A stretch of DNA of 64,000 nt from Weissella sagaensis. Lineage in GTDB: Bacteria; Bacillota; Bacilli; Lactobacillales; Lactobacillaceae. The DNA is taken from NCBI RefSeq assembly GCF_005405285.1, contig NZ_BJDT01000004.1, positions 62,001 through 126,000 on the forward strand, in the 5' to 3' direction. The notes under the pieces are model-generated. The model was not told the DNA's origin and did no database searches. It saw nothing but the letters and a program-made list of their open reading frames with translations. A program made the position numbers and the translations under genes. Of this stretch, positions 26,029 to 34,809 are shown piece by piece. The number at the start of each line of letters is the position of its first letter. The stretch's first letter is position 1.

Positions 26029-26691
26029 ATGAGCATTAATTTATACATTGTGCGACATGGTCAAACTTACATCAATAAGTATGATCGTGTTCAGGGCTGG
26101 ACAAACGCACCATTAACGCCTAAGGGAATTAACGATGGCGAACAGGCTGGTGAGCGCTTAGCTAATCTTACCTTCAATAACGTCTACAGTTCCGATTTAG
26201 CACGTGCTGTTGAAACCGCTAATATCATACTAACTCATAATGATAGCACTGCCCAACTACAGACTCTAACCGATTTTCGTGAATTTTTCTTTGGATACTT
26301 TGACGGTATATCAAATAGTGTTGCTGCTAGCGCCATCGCTAAGGATCGCCAGCTACCAGCCGACATGACATTTAACGAAATTTCCGACACGATGTCACCA
26401 TTCGCTTTAATGGATGCCATTCATGATGTTGATCCTACTGGGGACGCTGAATCAGCAGACATTTTTTGGCAACGTCTAATGCACGGTTTTGCTACTATTG
26501 CACAAGAAAATAATGACGGCGACAATGTTTTATTGATTGCTCATGGCCAACTACTTAGTATTTTAGGGCAACATTTTGCCCAACTAACAGCTTCCCAATC
26601 AGAGCCTAAAAATGGTTCCGTAAATCTTTGGGAACTAACCGATAACCAATTGGCGTTAAAATCGTTTAATGATTTAACAACTTTCTGGTAA
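26029..26691 (+). CDS. Histidine phosphatase family protein
   Basis: This 220-residue cytoplasmic phosphatase has the catalytic RHG motif at the N-terminus (YIVRHGQT, nucleophile His about residue 10). It also has the SSDLARAVETA arginine motif, an acidic FREFFFG region and the second histidine in LLIAHGQ. Substrates in this superfamily vary widely, so none is assigned. It is the only plus-strand gene in the 24-47 kb block, lying between rpsP and rimM, and is bounded by its own promoter and terminator. Confidence 0.88.
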   Translation: MSINLYIVRHGQTYINKYDRVQGWTNAPLTPKGINDGEQAGERLANLTFNNVYSSDLARAVETANIILTHNDSTAQLQTLTDFREFFFGYFDGISNSVAASAIAKDRQLPADMTFNEISDTMSPFALMDAIHDVDPTGDAESADIFWQRLMHGFATIAQENNDGDNVLLIAHGQLLSILGQHFAQLTASQSEPKNGSVNLWELTDNQLALKSFNDLTTFW

Positions 26692-26692
26692 T

Positions 26693-26725
26693 AAAAAAGG
26701 AATCCATTTATTGGATTCCTTTTTT
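26693..26725. terminator. Bidirectional terminator
   Basis: A perfect 14-bp hairpin (AAAAAAGGAATCCA with its complement, loop TTTAT) lies between the convergent phosphatase gene and rpsP. Confidence 0.9.
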
Positions 26726-26734
26726 ATTATCAAA

Positions 26735-27007
26735 TTACTTTGAATATTTCGCAGTATGATACTTTTCCATAATGCCAGCATTTGACAATAAGTTTTTAAC
26801 AGTATCTGATGGTTGTGCACCATTGTTCAACCATGACAAAACCAATTCTTCATCTAGCTTTACTTCTGATGGTTGTACTAATGGGTTGTAAGTTCCCACT
26901 GTTTCAATAAAACGACCATCACGTGGTGAACGTGAATCTGCAACAACGATACGATATACAGGGTGCTTCTTTGAACCCATGCGCTTCAAGCGAATTTTAA
27001 CTGCCAT
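26735..27007 (-). CDS. rpsP: 30S ribosomal protein S16
   Basis: This 90-residue protein has the conserved N-terminus [20 protein letters not shown], then [13 protein letters not shown] and GTYNPL. It is needed for 30S assembly. It lies 90 bases behind ffh, as in the Bacillus ffh-rpsP order, with the terminator directly behind it. Confidence 0.97.
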   Translation of the reverse strand: MAVKIRLKRMGSKKHPVYRIVVADSRSPRDGRFIETVGTYNPLVQPSEVKLDEELVLSWLNNGAQPSDTVKNLLSNAGIMEKYHTAKYSK

Positions 27008-27067
27008 ATTTTTATAATTCCTCCAGTCGATTTCTACATGTATAACTATACCAGACTGTTTAACTGC

Positions 27068-27096
27068 TGTAAAGTGTTTTTCCTTTACACTTTACA
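27068..27096 (-). repeat. Inverted repeat behind ffh
   Basis: TGTAAAGTG and CACTTTACA arms (9 bp, 11-base loop) lie immediately behind the ffh stop codon, without a T tract on the minus strand. A similar GTGTAAAGTA hairpin lies at the end of thiN (40617-40640). It may attenuate transcription or stabilise the mRNA end. Confidence 0.5.
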
Positions 27097-27097
27097 A

Positions 27098-28546
27098 TTA
27101 ACGTCTTTTCTTTTTATTTTTCCGCATTTTACGGGCCATTTGTTTCATCGCAACATTTGCCATCTTTCCCTTCATGCCACCACCTGGGAATCCAGCACCA
27201 TTACCACCGCCCATGGCATTCATCATTTGTTCCATTCCGGCCATGTTACCGTTCATGACACCGCTCATCATCTTTTTCATTTGATTAAATTGCTTAACCA
27301 TCCGATTAACTTCAACAATTGGGCGTCCAGATCCTGCTGCTAGTCGTCGCTTACGAGACGGATTCAAAATATCTGGATTTTCACGTTCAGCTGGTGTCAT
27401 TGACATAACAATCGCTTTAATATGTGCCATATCCTTGGGATCAATTTTAGCATTCTTCAAAGCTGGATTATTAGCCATTCCTGGAATCATCTTCATAATG
27501 TCTTCCATTGGTCCCATGTTTTGTAATTGATCCATTTGATCAATAAAATCATTGAAATCAAACGTATTTGATTTCATCTTTTCCATGGTTTCCGCAGCTT
27601 GCTTTTCATCATAATCTTTTTGGGCTTTTTCAATCAAAGTCAACAAATCGCCCATACCAAGAATACGACTAGCCATTCGATCTGGATAGAAAATATCCAA
27701 ATCGGTCATTTTTTCACCTTGACCAACAAACTTAATTGGCTTGCCAGTCACTGCACGTATTGATAAAGCTGCTCCACCACGTGTATCACCATCTAATTTA
27801 GTCAAAACAATTCCGGTAATATCAAGACGGTTATTAAATCCTTCTGCCGTTTCAACCGCATTTTGACCGGTCATAGCATCGACAACCAACATAATTTCAT
27901 CAGGATGTGCGATTTCTTTGACGTCAGCTAATTCTTGCATCAGCTCTTCGTCAATTTGTAAACGACCAGCCGCATCAATAAATACATAATCTGCCTTTAA
28001 TTCAGCTGCTCTTGCCATTCCAGCTTTAACAATTTCACGTGGGTTAACATCTGTTCCCATTTCAAACACAGGAACATCAATTTGTTCACCCAGTGTTTTC
28101 AATTGTTCAATAGCTGCTGGACGATAAACGTCGGCTGCAATCATCATTGGCCGGGCGTTTTGTTCATTCTTTAACTTAAGTGCTAATTTACCAGCAGTCG
28201 TCGTTTTACCAGCACCTTGAAGACCAACCATCATAATAACCGTTGGAATCTTAGGTGATTTGTTTAATGGCACATCAGACTCACCCATCATTGTTGTCAA
28301 TTCATCATTAACAATTGACACAATTTGTTGAGCTGGATTCAAACCATCCAATACCTTTGCGCCCGTCGCTTTTTCACGAACATTGCGCACAAAGTCTTTT
28401 ACAACTTTAAAATTAACGTCGGCTTCTAACAATGCCAAACGAATCTCACGCATTGTTTCACGTAAGTCGGCATCTGTAACTTTTCCTTTACGTCGTAAGC
28501 CACTTAAAGCTTGCTGTAGTCGATCTGTTAAACCTTCAAAGGCCAT
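27098..28546 (-). CDS. ffh: Signal recognition particle protein Ffh
   Basis: This 482-residue protein has the helical N domain (1-90), the SRP GTPase G domain with P-loop GLQGAGKTTTAGKLA, DTAGR-equivalent DAAGRLQIDEEL, TKLDGDTRGGA and the GQGEKMTDLD closing loop. The Met-rich M domain (about 300-482) binds 4.5S RNA and signal peptides, and has the PSRKRRLAAGSGRP RNA-binding helix-turn-helix. It targets membrane and secretory proteins together with FtsY, encoded two genes upstream. It follows ylxM by four bases. Confidence 0.97.
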   Translation of the reverse strand: MAFEGLTDRLQQALSGLRRKGKVTDADLRETMREIRLALLEADVNFKVVKDFVRNVREKATGAKVLDGLNPAQQIVSIVNDELTTMMGESDVPLNKSPKIPTVIMMVGLQGAGKTTTAGKLALKLKNEQNARPMMIAADVYRPAAIEQLKTLGEQIDVPVFEMGTDVNPREIVKAGMARAAELKADYVFIDAAGRLQIDEELMQELADVKEIAHPDEIMLVVDAMTGQNAVETAEGFNNRLDITGIVLTKLDGDTRGGAALSIRAVTGKPIKFVGQGEKMTDLDIFYPDRMASRILGMGDLLTLIEKAQKDYDEKQAAETMEKMKSNTFDFNDFIDQMDQLQNMGPMEDIMKMIPGMANNPALKNAKIDPKDMAHIKAIVMSMTPAERENPDILNPSRKRRLAAGSGRPIVEVNRMVKQFNQMKKMMSGVMNGNMAGMEQMMNAMGGGNGAGFPGGGMKGKMANVAMKQMARKMRKNKKKRR

Positions 28547-28550
28547 TGCA

Positions 28551-28892
28551 TTACTCCTCTTCTAATGTCACTAATTGCGTTGCTAAACGAATTAAGTTCT
28601 CGTCATTAGGATATTTTTTTTGAATATACGTATTTAAATGTTCAGCTGCTTGCTGTCTATGTTGATAGTCATCATACAGATGTAACTTCACTTCATAGTT
28701 TTCAAGCAACTGGGTACTTCTTTTAATATTATCATAAACAGCTTGACGTGAAACTTGATATTCTTCAGCAATTTCACCCAAAGAATAGTCATCAGCATAA
28801 TACAGTTGCAAATAATCATTTTGTTTTGCGGTTAATAGTGGTTCGTAAAAATCACATAACATATTCAAGCGCATGCTTTTTGCTAATTCCAT
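28551..28892 (-). CDS. ylxM: YlxM/p13-like DNA-binding protein
   Basis: This 113-residue helical protein has a sigma-70 region-4-like helix-turn-helix ([23 protein letters not shown], about residues 33-55; cited in parts: [18 protein letters not shown]). In streptococci YlxM stimulates the SRP pathway. It sits between ftsY and ffh, the conserved place, with gaps of five and four bases. Confidence 0.92.
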   Translation of the reverse strand: MELAKSMRLNMLCDFYEPLLTAKQNDYLQLYYADDYSLGEIAEEYQVSRQAVYDNIKRSTQLLENYEVKLHLYDDYQHRQQAAEHLNTYIQKKYPNDENLIRLATQLVTLEEE

Positions 28893-28897
28893 GACAT

Positions 28898-30109
28898 TTA
28901 CTCCGTTAATAAGCTACCAAACAAACTTTTAGCAAAGTCATTTGCCTCAAATGGTTGGATATCAGTTACCTTCTCCCCTAATCCAACCCATTTAACTGGT
29001 AAGTGAAGTTCGTTACGAATTGGCAAAATAATACCACCTTTAGCCGTACCGTCTAATTTGGTCAAAATAATACCTGTTACATCAGTTGAATCTTTAAACA
29101 ATTTTGCTTGCTGAACAGCATTTTGACCAGTAGTTGCATCAAGTGCTAACAAAACTTCTTGCGGTTCATTTGGTAATTCGCGCGTAATGATGCGCTTCAT
29201 TTTAGCTAATTCCTGCATCAAATTAACGTTATTTTGTAAACGACCAGCAGTATCAACAAATAAAATATCCGCCTGCGTATCGATTGCTGTTTTAACACCA
29301 TCAAACACCACTGAGGCCGGATCTGCCTTAGCAGTACCTGTTACAACTGGCACATCATTACGCTCACCCCAAGCAACTAATTGCTCAGTCGCACCAGCTC
29401 TAAACGTATCTGCAGCAGCTAGGACCACTTTTTTACCAGCATTTTTATAATAAGCTGATAATTTACCAATCGTTGTTGTTTTACCAACACCGTTAACACC
29501 CACAAGCAAAACAACTGTAGGACCTTGTGCTGCAAAGTGCATTGATGCATCTTCATCAATTCCTTGACTACGATATAGCGCAACTAGCTTATCAACAATG
29601 ACTGCTGATACTTCTTGCTTACTCTTAGCATTTTGTAGTTTAACTTCATCACGTAGTTCTTCAGTTATCTGAATTGCCGTTTGTGCACCAACATCTGCAC
29701 CAATTAAAGTTTCTTCTAAATCGTCAAAAAAATCTTCATCAACCGAACGGAAATTTGCCATGAAGGCGTTCCAACGATCTGACCATGTTTTTTTGGTTTT
29801 ACTTAGTCCAGAATCTAATTTTTGGCTAGCACTTTCTGTTTCTGTTTCTGTTTCTGTTTCTGTTTCTGTTTCTGTTTCTGTTTCTGTTTCTGTTTCTGTT
29901 TCTGTTTCTGTTTCTGTTTCTGTTTCTGTTTCTGTAGTATTGCGGATTGGCAAAATAATGTCAACTGCTTTACCTGGCGTTGGTTGTAATACTTCTACAG
30001 CTACCACTTTAACTGGTGGCAGACCATTTTCCCAACTAGTTGGGTACAGTATTTCGACTTCAACAATATCTTCAACCGGCTTTTTCTTAAAAAAATCAAA
30101 TAAACCCAT
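28898..30109 (-). CDS. ftsY: Signal recognition particle receptor FtsY
   Basis: This 403-residue protein has an N-terminal membrane-binding amphipathic start ([10 protein letters not shown]) and an acidic linker. The linker contains 17 consecutive Thr-Glu pairs (about residues 59-92), encoded by a hexanucleotide microsatellite. The NG domain follows: [15 protein letters not shown] (P-loop), [20 protein letters not shown] and [10 protein letters not shown]. It docks the SRP-ribosome complex at the membrane. The repeat replaces the more varied acidic A domain of relatives. It follows smc by 12 bases. Confidence 0.96.
   Translation of the reverse strand: MGLFDFFKKKPVEDIVEVEILYPTSWENGLPPVKVVAVEVLQPTPGKAVDIILPIRNTTETETETETETETETETETETETETETETETETESASQKLDSGLSKTKKTWSDRWNAFMANFRSVDEDFFDDLEETLIGADVGAQTAIQITEELRDEVKLQNAKSKQEVSAVIVDKLVALYRSQGIDEDASMHFAAQGPTVVLLVGVNGVGKTTTIGKLSAYYKNAGKKVVLAAADTFRAGATEQLVAWGERNDVPVVTGTAKADPASVVFDGVKTAIDTQADILFVDTAGRLQNNVNLMQELAKMKRIITRELPNEPQEVLLALDATTGQNAVQQAKLFKDSTDVTGIILTKLDGTAKGGIILPIRNELHLPVKWVGLGEKVTDIQPFEANDFAKSLFGSLLTE
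29833..29934 (-). repeat. Hexanucleotide microsatellite (TTTCTG)17 within ftsY
   Basis: Seventeen perfect, uninterrupted copies of TTTCTG (plus strand), read on the coding strand as ACA-GAA, give (Thr-Glu)17. The six-base unit keeps the frame when copies are gained or lost. All codons are identical, which points to recent slippage expansion. Confidence 0.97.
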
Positions 30110-30121
30110 ACTTATTTCCCC

Positions 30122-33100
30122 TTAATCTTCTACGAGCGTTTCGTCCAAGTTCGTTAAACTAACTGATACCATTGTCGAAACTCCTGGCTCTTGCATTGTC
30201 ACACCATAGAGCACGTCAGCTTGCGTCATTGTGCCCTTACGATGTGTAATGACAATAAATTGTGTCCGTTGATTAACTTCATGTAAGTAATTGGCAAAGC
30301 GATCGACATTGGCTTCATCTAATGCAGCTTCAGTTTCATCTAAAATTGCAAATGGTACTGGACGAACAGCTAAAATTGCAAATAATAGACTAATTGCCGT
30401 TAGTGCTTTTTCACCACCTGAAAGCAAACTCATCTGCTGAAATTTTTTGCCAGGTGGTTGTGCTTGAATATCTATGCCACTAGTTAATAAACTATTTGGA
30501 TCTGTTAATACTAAGGATGCTTGACCACCACCAAACATCTTGACAAATATCTTCGAAAATTGTTTTGCAATCTCATCAAAAGTTGTCTTAAATCGTGTTG
30601 CAACTTCTGTATCCATCTCAGACATTGTTTCTTGCAAATTATCCTTAGCTGCAATCAAATCATCTTGTTGCTGTGTTAAAAAGTCATACCGTTCTTTAAC
30701 ATCTCGATACTCTTCAACAGCATGTAGATTAACATGGCCAATTTCAACTAACCCTTTTTTCAATAACTTTAACTTGGTACGAATAGTTGTGATGTCTAAA
30801 TTAAGTAACTCTGATTTAGCAAATTCAAATGATGTATCATAGGTTGTTTCTAATAATTTTTCATTATTATTTATTAACGACTTTAATTCACCTAGACGAC
30901 CATTAAGTCGTGAAACAGTTGTCATTGCATCGTTTAGAGTATCTTGAATTATATTTAAATCTTCATTTAAATCAACATACTTTTGTTCAACATTCTGTAA
31001 TGCTGTTTGTGCATTTACCAAAGATTGTTGCACTGTTTGCTTTTTTTCCTGGCTCGATTTAATTTGTGTACTTAATCGTTGTTTAACATCATCTCCATCT
31101 TTCATGAAGTCATCAAGTTGTTGCGTAATTTCTGTAATTTGTTGTTGTTCAGCTTCTTTTTGCGCCAACAAATCTGACTGACGTACCTGTAAGGATGATA
31201 CTAGCGCCTCTGACTTCGATAATGCTGACTTATCATCACTCAGTTGTTGATCAGCTTGATTAATTTCTGATTCCAATTGTGTCTGCGCTACTAGTCCTTC
31301 ATCAAGTTGTTGTTGGAGGCGTTGCTGTTTATTAGACAATTCAAGAACTACCTGTTTGTTTTCAGCAACCGTTGTTTGTTTACTTTGTTGCCCAGCAATC
31401 AGATGATAATCATATTGTAGCGCAGTTTGTTCTTTATTTAACTGTTCAAGATTTGATTGCGCTAATTGTAAGTTAGCTTTTTGTATTTGTACTTGTTCAT
31501 TAAGTGTAAGCACTCGTTGTTGTTGATTGTTAAAGGTCGTTGTCGTAACCACCAAATCATGATCAATTTGCTTAACCTGTTTTTCTAGCGTAAGAACTTC
31601 TGCATGCAACTTTTTTTCTTGATTAATTAACTGATCAATTTCCGTTTTTTGCGATAGTAAGCCATTACCATGTTGACGGTTCGCGCCACCTGTCATTGAA
31701 CCACCTGCGTTCATTATTTGACCATCTAAAGTTACCAAACGAACACGATGCTGTAGTTTTTTTGCCATAATAATGGCTGCATCCATATCAGTCACGATTA
31801 AAGTTGTACCTAATAGGTTGGCAACAATATTCTGATAATCTGTTTTCGTTGTTACTAAGTCGGCTGCGATGCCAACTACACCTTCTACCTGATTTAAAGC
31901 AGCCAACTGATAATCGGACAAATGCCGACCCTTAATGGTTGATTGTGGTAAGAAAGTAACTCTACCTAGCCGGTGTTTTGCTAAATAATTAATTGCTTGT
32001 TTAGCAACCTGCTCATTTGTAACAATGACATACTGTAGTGCCGCACCTAAAGCTGTTTCAATTGCAATTTTGTGTTCTTCTTGCACTGTAATTAAGTTAG
32101 CAACAACGCCTTGAATGCCAGTAAAATCACTTTGTGCCTTCATTAAGTTTTTAACACCTTGATAATAACCATCATAATTTTCAGCAACGTGTTGTAATGA
32201 CTGCAAGCGTGTACTCAAGCGCTGTTCTTGGGCCATTTTAGTAAACCAATTTTCTCTAACATCATGCCGTTGTTGCTCTAAACGTTGACCTTCTGTTTTA
32301 GCGGTTTCAAAGGCTTGTTTTGCCTCTTGTAAAGCTTTTTCAGCTTCTTTAGTTGCCACCTTTTCCTTATCAACCTGCGTTGCCATATCTGTAAGTTTTT
32401 GCTTAAGTTGGGCAGCACGATTTTTTAAACGTAATGATTCTGCATCACTACGTTCATTTTCTTGTGCTAAATAATTTTGTTCATTTTTAGCACTCGTTAA
32501 TTCTTGCATCGTTGTAATTAACGCTTGTCGTACTTGTTCAATATCTTGGTTAAGTTTACTTAATTTTGTACGCGGATGTGTTGTTCTCGCTTGTTGTATT
32601 AACTTTTGATAATGTTCATACTTTTCCGTTTGAACAGTTAATTCATGTACACACTGCTCGTAAGATTGATCGATAACGGCCAATCTTTCCGTTGCTAACG
32701 TTAATCGTTCTTGTAATGTTCTTGTGGTTTCAGCACGATTTTTATGCTGTTCAGCTAACAGATTTTGTTTACCGGTTAATTTTTCAATTTGCTGAATATG
32801 CGATAGTAAGTCTGCCTGATACGCTTGTTGTTCTTGATTTAGTGCAATGCGTTGTTCCCTAAGCTTTTCAATTGCTTTCTTTTTATCCTGAACAAGCGCT
32901 TTTTGTCGTTCATAAGCGGCTTGATTTGTCGTTATACTGGTCGCTAATTGATCTTTTTCTTGATACCAATCCAATAATTCTAAAACAATTCGTGATTGAT
33001 CCAATTTATCATAAGATGCTTTTGTTGCAATATAATCCTGTGCTTTAGCGGATTCTTGGGCTAATGGCTCTACACGATCTTGTAACTCATTTAAAATATC

Positions 33101-33676
33101 AGCAACACGTGTTAAATTATCATGAACATCAACTAGCTCTTTTTTGGCTTTGTCTTTATTTTGCTTATACTTATAGACACCCGCAACATCTTCGATAATA
33201 CTTCGACGTTCAATCGGCTTTTCACTAAAAATGCTTTCTACACGTCCTTGCGAGATAATTGAAAAACTTTCACGTCCTAAACCAGAGTCCATAAATAATT
33301 CATGAACATCTTTTAGTCTGACATTAACACCATTAATTTGATAGTTTGAATCTCCATTACGATAAAGGCGCCTCGTAATTGTAATTTCTGAATATTCTGA
33401 ATGCAAGTAATGATCAGTATTATCAAATGTTATTGCGACTTCAGCCCGATTTAATGGGGCACGTTGTGTCGTACCACCAAAAATGACATCCGCCATTTTA
33501 TCACCACGTAGCCCTTTAGCAGACTGTTCTCCCATGACCCAACGAATCGCCTCAATAATGTTTGACTTTCCTGATCCATTGGGACCAATAACCCCGGTAA
33601 TTCCTGGCATAAATTCAATTTTGGTTCGTTCGGCAAACGACTTAAAGCCAGTTATTTCCAAAGTTTTTAATTTCAT
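30122..33676 (-). CDS. smc: Chromosome segregation SMC protein
   Basis: This 1184-residue protein has the N-terminal ATPase half with Walker A GPNGSGKSNIIEAIRW. Two long coiled-coil arms (about 170-500 and 680-1000) flank a hinge (about 510-670, with the glycine-rich MNAGGSMTGGANR). The C-terminal half has signature LLSGGEKALTAISLLF and Walker B FAILDETEAALDEANV. With ScpA and ScpB (not in this window) it loads at parS and extrudes loops to separate chromosomes. It lies between rnc and ftsY, as in Bacillus. Confidence 0.97.
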   Translation of the reverse strand: MKLKTLEITGFKSFAERTKIEFMPGITGVIGPNGSGKSNIIEAIRWVMGEQSAKGLRGDKMADVIFGGTTQRAPLNRAEVAITFDNTDHYLHSEYSEITITRRLYRNGDSNYQINGVNVRLKDVHELFMDSGLGRESFSIISQGRVESIFSEKPIERRSIIEDVAGVYKYKQNKDKAKKELVDVHDNLTRVADILNELQDRVEPLAQESAKAQDYIATKASYDKLDQSRIVLELLDWYQEKDQLATSITTNQAAYERQKALVQDKKKAIEKLREQRIALNQEQQAYQADLLSHIQQIEKLTGKQNLLAEQHKNRAETTRTLQERLTLATERLAVIDQSYEQCVHELTVQTEKYEHYQKLIQQARTTHPRTKLSKLNQDIEQVRQALITTMQELTSAKNEQNYLAQENERSDAESLRLKNRAAQLKQKLTDMATQVDKEKVATKEAEKALQEAKQAFETAKTEGQRLEQQRHDVRENWFTKMAQEQRLSTRLQSLQHVAENYDGYYQGVKNLMKAQSDFTGIQGVVANLITVQEEHKIAIETALGAALQYVIVTNEQVAKQAINYLAKHRLGRVTFLPQSTIKGRHLSDYQLAALNQVEGVVGIAADLVTTKTDYQNIVANLLGTTLIVTDMDAAIIMAKKLQHRVRLVTLDGQIMNAGGSMTGGANRQHGNGLLSQKTEIDQLINQEKKLHAEVLTLEKQVKQIDHDLVVTTTTFNNQQQRVLTLNEQVQIQKANLQLAQSNLEQLNKEQTALQYDYHLIAGQQSKQTTVAENKQVVLELSNKQQRLQQQLDEGLVAQTQLESEINQADQQLSDDKSALSKSEALVSSLQVRQSDLLAQKEAEQQQITEITQQLDDFMKDGDDVKQRLSTQIKSSQEKKQTVQQSLVNAQTALQNVEQKYVDLNEDLNIIQDTLNDAMTTVSRLNGRLGELKSLINNNEKLLETTYDTSFEFAKSELLNLDITTIRTKLKLLKKGLVEIGHVNLHAVEEYRDVKERYDFLTQQQDDLIAAKDNLQETMSEMDTEVATRFKTTFDEIAKQFSKIFVKMFGGGQASLVLTDPNSLLTSGIDIQAQPPGKKFQQMSLLSGGEKALTAISLLFAILAVRPVPFAILDETEAALDEANVDRFANYLHEVNQRTQFIVITHRKGTMTQADVLYGVTMQEPGVSTMVSVSLTNLDETLVED

Positions 33677-33685
33677 TTTATCTTC

Positions 33686-34384
33686 CTAATCGTTCATTAA
33701 AGCTTGGTAAGCTTTTCGTGCAGCCATTTTTTCTGCATCTTTGGTAGACTTACCAGTACCAGTCGCTAATGGCTCATTATCAACAGCCACTTGCACGGTA
33801 AAAATTTGTTCATTATTTGAAACAGCTTGTTCATCTAACTTAGTATAAGTAATTTTTACAGAACCATCTCGTTGTAAATATTCTTGTAACTTTGATTTAT
33901 AATCAATAAATTGATCATAGAAACCTTCATCAATCTTTACAAACATAATGTCTTCTAAGAACTGCATGACCGTTTCTTGTCCTTGGTCTAAGAATAAAGC
34001 ACCAATAAAGGCTTCCCATAAATCTTCTAATAGAGAATCACGATTACGTGCCCCTGATAACTCTTCTCCACGTCCTAATTGCACATAACGATCTAGATGC
34101 AACTCACGTGACAAAGCTGCGAATGCTCTTGTCTGGACCATTGAAATTCTCAACTCTGTCAATCGACCTTCATCCCAATTTGGAAAACGTTTGAATAAGT
34201 AAACTGCGGTTGATTGTTGCATGACCGCGTCTCCTAAAAATTCAAGTCGTTGGTAGTCACTACCCGTATAATCAGGATGTTCATTAATATAATTAGCTTG
34301 CGTCAATGCTTCTTCTAATAGTTTAATATTATTAAAATGAATATGATGATCCGCTTCTAAATCTTGTTGTAGTTGTTTAAACAT
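33686..34384 (-). CDS. rnc: Ribonuclease III
   Basis: This 232-residue enzyme cleaves double-stranded RNA, including the rRNA precursors. The catalytic domain has the signature YQRLEFLGDAVMQQ and the second acidic site DLWEAFIGALFLDQG. The C-terminal dsRNA-binding domain (about 157-230) ends with KDAEKMAARKAYQAL. It sits nine bases upstream of smc in the coding direction and is probably co-transcribed with it. Confidence 0.96.
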   Translation of the reverse strand: MFKQLQQDLEADHHIHFNNIKLLEEALTQANYINEHPDYTGSDYQRLEFLGDAVMQQSTAVYLFKRFPNWDEGRLTELRISMVQTRAFAALSRELHLDRYVQLGRGEELSGARNRDSLLEDLWEAFIGALFLDQGQETVMQFLEDIMFVKIDEGFYDQFIDYKSKLQEYLQRDGSVKITYTKLDEQAVSNNEQIFTVQVAVDNEPLATGTGKSTKDAEKMAARKAYQALMND

Positions 34385-34470
34385 AGTCCTACCTTCTTTT
34401 TTATATACACTACTCTATTATACCAGACCATTATATTTCTATATTGGTTTTTAGGTAGAAATTAACAAAA

Positions 34471-34500
34471 AATGAGGGTTGCTTGGCCACAACCCTCATT
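34471..34500 (-). terminator. Terminator of acpP
   Basis: A perfect 11-bp hairpin (AATGAGGGTTG with CAACCCTCATT, 8-base loop) is followed on the minus strand by TTTTTTG. It lies eight bases behind acpP and separates it from rnc. Confidence 0.9.
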
Positions 34501-34508
34501 CTTTTTAT

Positions 34509-34751
34509 TTACTTAGTATGTGAAGCAATATAATCAACAGTATTATTAACTGTAATTAATTGTTCAGCGTCTTCATCTGAAATTTCAGCACCAAATTCGT
34601 CTTCCATTTCAAGTACTAGTTCAACAAAATCAATTGAATCAGCATCAATGTCCTTTGTAAAGTTAGTTTCACCTGTTACTTTAGCTGGGTCCAATTCAAA
34701 ATGATCAGCAACTAATGTGATTACTTTATCCAAAATTTCTTGTCGTTCCAT
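34509..34751 (-). CDS. acpP: Acyl carrier protein
   Basis: This 80-residue acidic protein is read from the ATG at 34751, with GAGGAAG upstream. A longer open frame to 34853 runs back into plsX and is not used. The phosphopantetheine attachment serine lies in DADSIDFVEL (about residue 38, DSI instead of the usual DSL). It carries acyl chains for fatty-acid synthesis and PlsX. It is 58 bases behind plsX; fabD and fabG, which lie between them in Bacillus, are absent. Confidence 0.95.
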   Translation of the reverse strand: MERQEILDKVITLVADHFELDPAKVTGETNFTKDIDADSIDFVELVLEMEDEFGAEISDEDAEQLITVNNTVDYIASHTK

Positions 34752-34809
34752 TATTATATTACTTCCTCTTCTAAAAATGATATTTTTATATTTAATAATC
34801 AAGTTATTC

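Noticed and set aside
29833..29934. Tandem repeat as a possible CRISPR or origin iteron
   Set aside because: The unit is six bases without spacers, inside a coding sequence, and in frame.
29005..29960. IILPIRN occurring twice in FtsY as a sign of duplication
   Set aside because: Only about 14 bases are shared and flanks differ. The second copy is a conserved GTPase segment, so chance or very local similarity is enough.
29760..30125. Plus-strand open frame with (Ser-Val)n repeats opposite ftsY
   Set aside because: It is the complement of the Thr-Glu microsatellite. It has no ribosome site and ftsY is clearly the real gene.
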